Below are positions 61,363-64,000 of a stretch of DNA of 64,000 nucleotides, in pieces; position 1 is the first letter of the stretch, and the number at the start of each line of letters is the position of its first letter. Below the pieces are notes generated by a model that had not been told where the DNA came from, ran no database searches, and saw nothing but the letters and a program-made list of their open reading frames with translations. Made by a program: the position numbers and the translations under genes. The DNA comes from Nitrobacter sp035546855 (GTDB lineage: Bacteria > Pseudomonadota > Alphaproteobacteria > Rhizobiales > Xanthobacteraceae). The DNA is taken from positions 1 through 64,000 of the forward strand of contig DASZVY010000004.1 of NCBI GenBank assembly GCA_035546855.1. Reading direction: 5' to 3'.

Positions 61363-62361
61363 ATGTCCGGTCATCATCACAACAGCCAAAAACTGGCGCG
61401 TGGCGCACGCATGCTGCGCACCGCGCTCGGGCCGGCTATCGCCCAATACCTCGAGGACCCCGCTGTTGTCGAGGTGATGTTGAACCCCGATGGCCGGCTC
61501 TGGGTCGACCGGCTACGCGAAGGTCTTGTCGCAACCGACGATGTGCTGATCCCGTCCGATGGCGAGCGTATCGTGCGCCTGGTCGCACATCATGTTGGCG
61601 CGGAGGTGCATCCCGGCAGCCCGCGGGTTTCGGCCGAACTCCCCGAGACCGGAGAACGCTTCGAGGGCCTGTTGCCCCCGGTAGTGATGGCGCCCACTTT
61701 CGCGATCCGCAAGCCGGCGGTCGCCGTGTTCACGCTCGCCGATTACGTCGCCGCCGGCATCATGACGGCTGCGCAGGCGGACGTGCTGCGGCTCGCGGTC
61801 GAGCGGCGCAAGAACGTGCTAATCGCCGGCGGCACCTCCACCGGCAAGACGACGTTGACGAATGCGTTACTGGCGGAAGTGGCGAAAACGTCAGATCGCG
61901 TGGTGCTGATCGAGGACACCCGCGAACTACAATGCGCCGCGCCGAACCTTGTCGCACTTCGGACGAAAGATGGCGTCGCCTCGCTCTCGGATCTGGTGAA
62001 GTCGTCGCTGCGTCTGCGCCCCGACCGCATTCCGGTCGGCGAAGTGCGCGGCAGCGAAGCGCTCGATTTGCTCAAAGCCTGGGGCACCGGACATCCCGGC
62101 GGGGTCGGCACCATCCATGCCAATACCGCGATCGGCGCACTGCGCCGGCTCGAGCAGCTCGTGCAGGAGGCCGTCGTCACGGTCCCACGCGCCTTGATAG
62201 CAGAGACCATCGATATTGTCGCCGTTCTGTCTGGCCGCGGCGCCGAACGGCGCCTGGCCGAGATCGCCCATGTCGACGGACTCGATCCAGCAACCGGCGA
62301 CTACCGCACCCTCAACGCGCTGCTCCCCACCCCAAACCCCTCGAAAGGAGACCCTGAATGA
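61363..62361 (+). CDS. trbB: Conjugal transfer ATPase TrbB
   Basis: 332 residues from ATG 61363 (a GTG 30 bases earlier is possible). VirB11-type secretion ATPase: Walker A AGGTSTGKTTLTNALLAEVA, Asp box VLIEDTRELQC, Walker B region RIPVGEVRGSEALDLLKAWGTGHPGGVGTIHANTA. Hexameric motor for pilus assembly and DNA transfer at the inner membrane. First gene of the Trb mating-pore operon; overlaps trbC by four bases. Confidence 0.95.
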   Translation: MSGHHHNSQKLARGARMLRTALGPAIAQYLEDPAVVEVMLNPDGRLWVDRLREGLVATDDVLIPSDGERIVRLVAHHVGAEVHPGSPRVSAELPETGERFEGLLPPVVMAPTFAIRKPAVAVFTLADYVAAGIMTAAQADVLRLAVERRKNVLIAGGTSTGKTTLTNALLAEVAKTSDRVVLIEDTRELQCAAPNLVALRTKDGVASLSDLVKSSLRLRPDRIPVGEVRGSEALDLLKAWGTGHPGGVGTIHANTAIGALRRLEQLVQEAVVTVPRALIAETIDIVAVLSGRGAERRLAEIAHVDGLDPATGDYRTLNALLPTPNPSKGDPE

Positions 62362-62693
62362 CCCGGCTTGCCTTGTCTCGTGTGCGCCACCACCTGACCG
62401 AGGCGACGGCGCTCGCCACGATCACGCTGCTGACGGCGGCGCCCGCCCATGCCTCCGGTTCGTCGATGCCGTGGGAAGAACCGCTTCAAAAGATTCTCGA
62501 ATCCATCGAGGGGCCGGTCGCCAAGATCGTGGCGGTTATCATCATCATCACCACGGGCCTCACGCTCGCCTTCGGCGACACCGCAGGCGGCTTCCGGCGG
62601 CTGGTGCAGATTGTCTTCGGTTTGAGCATCGCTTTCGCGGCCTCTTCCTTCTTTCTCAGCTTCTTCAGCTTTGGCGGCGGGGCGCTGGTCTGA
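62358..62693 (+). CDS. trbC: Conjugal pilin TrbC
   Basis: 111 residues. Signal sequence with AHASGSSMPWEEPLQ around the cleavage point, then two hydrophobic helices (KIVAVIIIITTGLTLAFG and IVFGLSIAFAASSFFLSFF). In IncP systems the pilin is trimmed and cyclised by TraF, encoded here at 22490. Stop overlaps the trbD start. Confidence 0.92.
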   Translation: MTRLALSRVRHHLTEATALATITLLTAAPAHASGSSMPWEEPLQKILESIEGPVAKIVAVIIIITTGLTLAFGDTAGGFRRLVQIVFGLSIAFAASSFFLSFFSFGGGALV

Positions 62694-62956
62694 TGGAGGA
62701 AGACGTCCGCGGCTTCTTCGCGCCGGTGCATCGCGCGCTCACCGAACCGATCCTGCTCGGCGGCGCGCCGCGCACGGTCGCCATCGCCAACGGAACGCTT
62801 GCCGGCGCCGTCGGGCTCGGCCTGCGCCTGTGGCTCGCCGGCCTCGTCATCTGGGCGATCGGGCATTTCGCGGCCGTCTGGGCCGCGAAGCGCGACGCGC
62901 AGTTCGTCGACGTCGGCCGCCGACACCTGCGCTATCCCGCGCACATGGACGTGTGA
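62693..62956 (+). CDS. trbD: Conjugal transfer protein TrbD
   Basis: 87 residues. VHRALTEPILLGGAPRTVAIANGTLAGAVGLGLRLWLAGLVIWAIGHFAAVWAAKRDAQF is the VirB3-type family pattern with one or two membrane helices. Small inner-membrane T4SS part working with TrbE. ATG overlaps the trbC stop. Confidence 0.92.
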   Translation: MEEDVRGFFAPVHRALTEPILLGGAPRTVAIANGTLAGAVGLGLRLWLAGLVIWAIGHFAAVWAAKRDAQFVDVGRRHLRYPAHMDV

Positions 62957-62965
62957 GGCGCGCCG

Positions 62966-64000
62966 ATGCTGAACCTCGCCGAATACCGGAAGAAGAACGC
63001 ACAGCTCGCGGATTTCCTGCCCTGGGCCGCGTTGGTCGCGCCGGGCGTTGTCCTCAACAAGGACGGATCGTTTCAACGGACGGCGCGGTTTCGCGGTCCC
63101 GATCTCGACAGCGCCACGCCGGCCGAACTGGTCGGCACGACCGCGCGCCTGAACAATGCGCTGCGCCGTCTCGGCTCCGGCTGGGCGATCTTCGTCGAAG
63201 CACAGCGTCATCCCGCCACCGACTACCCGGAAAGCCTGTTTCCGGAATCTGCCTCGGCCCTTCTCGACATCGAACGCCGCGAGCAGTTCGAGGACTCCGG
63301 CGTCCTGTTCGAGTCGAGCTACTTCCTCACCTTCGTCTGGCTGCCGCCCGCCGAGGAAGCCTCGCGCATGGAAGCCTGGCTCTACGAGGGCCGTGAGCGC
63401 AGTGGGGTCGATCCCTGGGAACTGCTGAAGAGTTTCGTCGATCGTACCGACCGCGTGCTCAATCTCGTCGAAGGCTTCGTGCCGGAAGCCGACTGGCTCG
63501 ATGACTCGGAAACGCTGACCTACCTGCATTCGACCATTTCGACCAAACGCCATCGCGTGCGCGTGCCGGAAACGCCAATGCACCTCGACGCGTTGCTGGC
63601 CGATCAGCCGCTCGCCGGCGGGCTGGAACCGCGGCTTGGCGACTTCCATGTCCGCACGCTCACCGTCGTCGGATTCCCGACCTCGACATTCCCCGGAATC
63701 CTCGACGACCTCAACCGCCTGGCCTTCGTCTATCGGTGGTCGACGCGCGCCATCATGCTCGACAAGACCGACGCAACGCGCCTCGTCACGAAAATCCGCC
63801 GGCAGTGGTTTGCAAAGCGCAAATCAGTCGCGGCGATCCTGAAGGAGGTGATGACGAACGAGCAGTCGGTGTTACTGGACACCGACGCCGCGAACAAGGC
63901 CGCCGATGCCGACGCGGCCCTGCAAGACCTCGGCTCCGATCAGGTCGGCCAGGTCTATGTGACCGCGACCGTCACGGTGTGGAACGCCGACCGCACCATC
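62966..64000 (+). CDS. trbE: Conjugal transfer ATPase TrbE, N-terminal part
   Basis: VirB4-type ATPase; 345 residues are visible and the frame stays open at the window end (full proteins are about 800 residues, with Walker motifs in the missing half). Start MLNLAEYRKKNAQLADFLPWAALVAPGVVLNKDGSFQRTARFRGPDLDS is typical of TrbE. Nine bases separate it from trbD. trbJ, trbL, trbF, trbG and trbI should follow outside the window. Confidence 0.94.
   Translation, partial: MLNLAEYRKKNAQLADFLPWAALVAPGVVLNKDGSFQRTARFRGPDLDSATPAELVGTTARLNNALRRLGSGWAIFVEAQRHPATDYPESLFPESASALLDIERREQFEDSGVLFESSYFLTFVWLPPAEEASRMEAWLYEGRERSGVDPWELLKSFVDRTDRVLNLVEGFVPEADWLDDSETLTYLHSTISTKRHRVRVPETPMHLDALLADQPLAGGLEPRLGDFHVRTLTVVGFPTSTFPGILDDLNRLAFVYRWSTRAIMLDKTDATRLVTKIRRQWFAKRKSVAAILKEVMTNEQSVLLDTDAANKAADADAALQDLGSDQVGQVYVTATVTVWNADRTI

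Overview
The window looks like the chromosome of an alphaproteobacterium of the Bradyrhizobium/Rhodopseudomonas/Nitrobacter group (Bradyrhizobiaceae) interrupted by a large integrative and conjugative element (ICE). Evidence for the host: high GC, the gene order ygfA - ymdB-like - yebC - mgtE - ruvCAB - ybgC, a 6S-RNA-like structure just upstream of ygfA, and several GC-rich palindromic intergenic repeats. No computation or database search was possible; assignments rest on motifs, gene order and family knowledge.

Layout. (1) 1-9746, host chromosome: 3' end of a glutathione transferase, putative 6S RNA, 5-formyltetrahydrofolate cyclo-ligase, YmdB-like phosphoesterase, a soluble chemoreceptor, YebC, MgtE and RuvCAB. 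The next gene, ybgC, is cut after about 33 codons (9630-9746). (2) From about 9720 to the end of the window, the ICE. It starts with a large serine recombinase transcribed toward the host. A block of accessory genes follows: ParB-like, DUF2958, DUF736 and DUF932 proteins, two of them behind a shared structured leader. Then comes a control module resembling that of Mesorhizobium ICEMlSym: an XRE regulator, a small DUF2285 antiactivator-like protein, and a DUF6499+DUF2285 activator split by a +1 frameshift. An excisionase-like HTH protein, RepA with three iteron-like repeats, DUF2840, TraF, DUF736, a transglycosylase, a candidate oriT and the relaxase follow. A toxin-antitoxin pair and TenA sit between the relaxase and the TraG/VirD4 coupling protein, and a CopG protein closes the block. 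(3) 30.6-61.2 kb, a catabolic cargo lying between copG and trbB, genes that in related elements are normally neighbours. (4) 61.36-64.0 kb, the mating-pore genes trbB, trbC, trbD and the start of trbE, which continues beyond the window.

The cargo encodes a GMC-family alcohol dehydrogenase, a class III CoA-transferase, a sugar-type ABC importer, a FadR-type GntR regulator, glutathione reductase, acyl-CoA ligase, aldehyde dehydrogenase, a VOC protein, the three-subunit glycolate oxidase GlcDEF, a peptide-type ABC importer, an FAD oxidase resembling alkylglycerone-phosphate synthase, a Nu-class glutathione transferase and a LysR regulator. Seven copies of the motif ACCA-N3-TGGT-N3-ACCA (one with a 2-base spacer, three with one mismatch) lie in front of six transcription units, including the gntR promoter region. 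This points to one regulon. Enzyme content suggests oxidation of an alcohol to an acid and release of a C2 unit (glyoxylate/glycolate), possibly from a glycol-ether or polyether; this substrate is an inference. Both margins of the cargo carry broken genes: TetR and enoyl-CoA hydratase on the left, a TPR protein and the pyruvate carboxylase C-terminus on the right.

Most notable: the conserved +1 frameshift switch, the covarying leader RNA upstream of parB-like and DUF932 genes, the ybgC integration in which the recombinase stop codon lies in host DNA, the candidate oriT and oriV, and the coherent operator set over a putative ether-degradation island.
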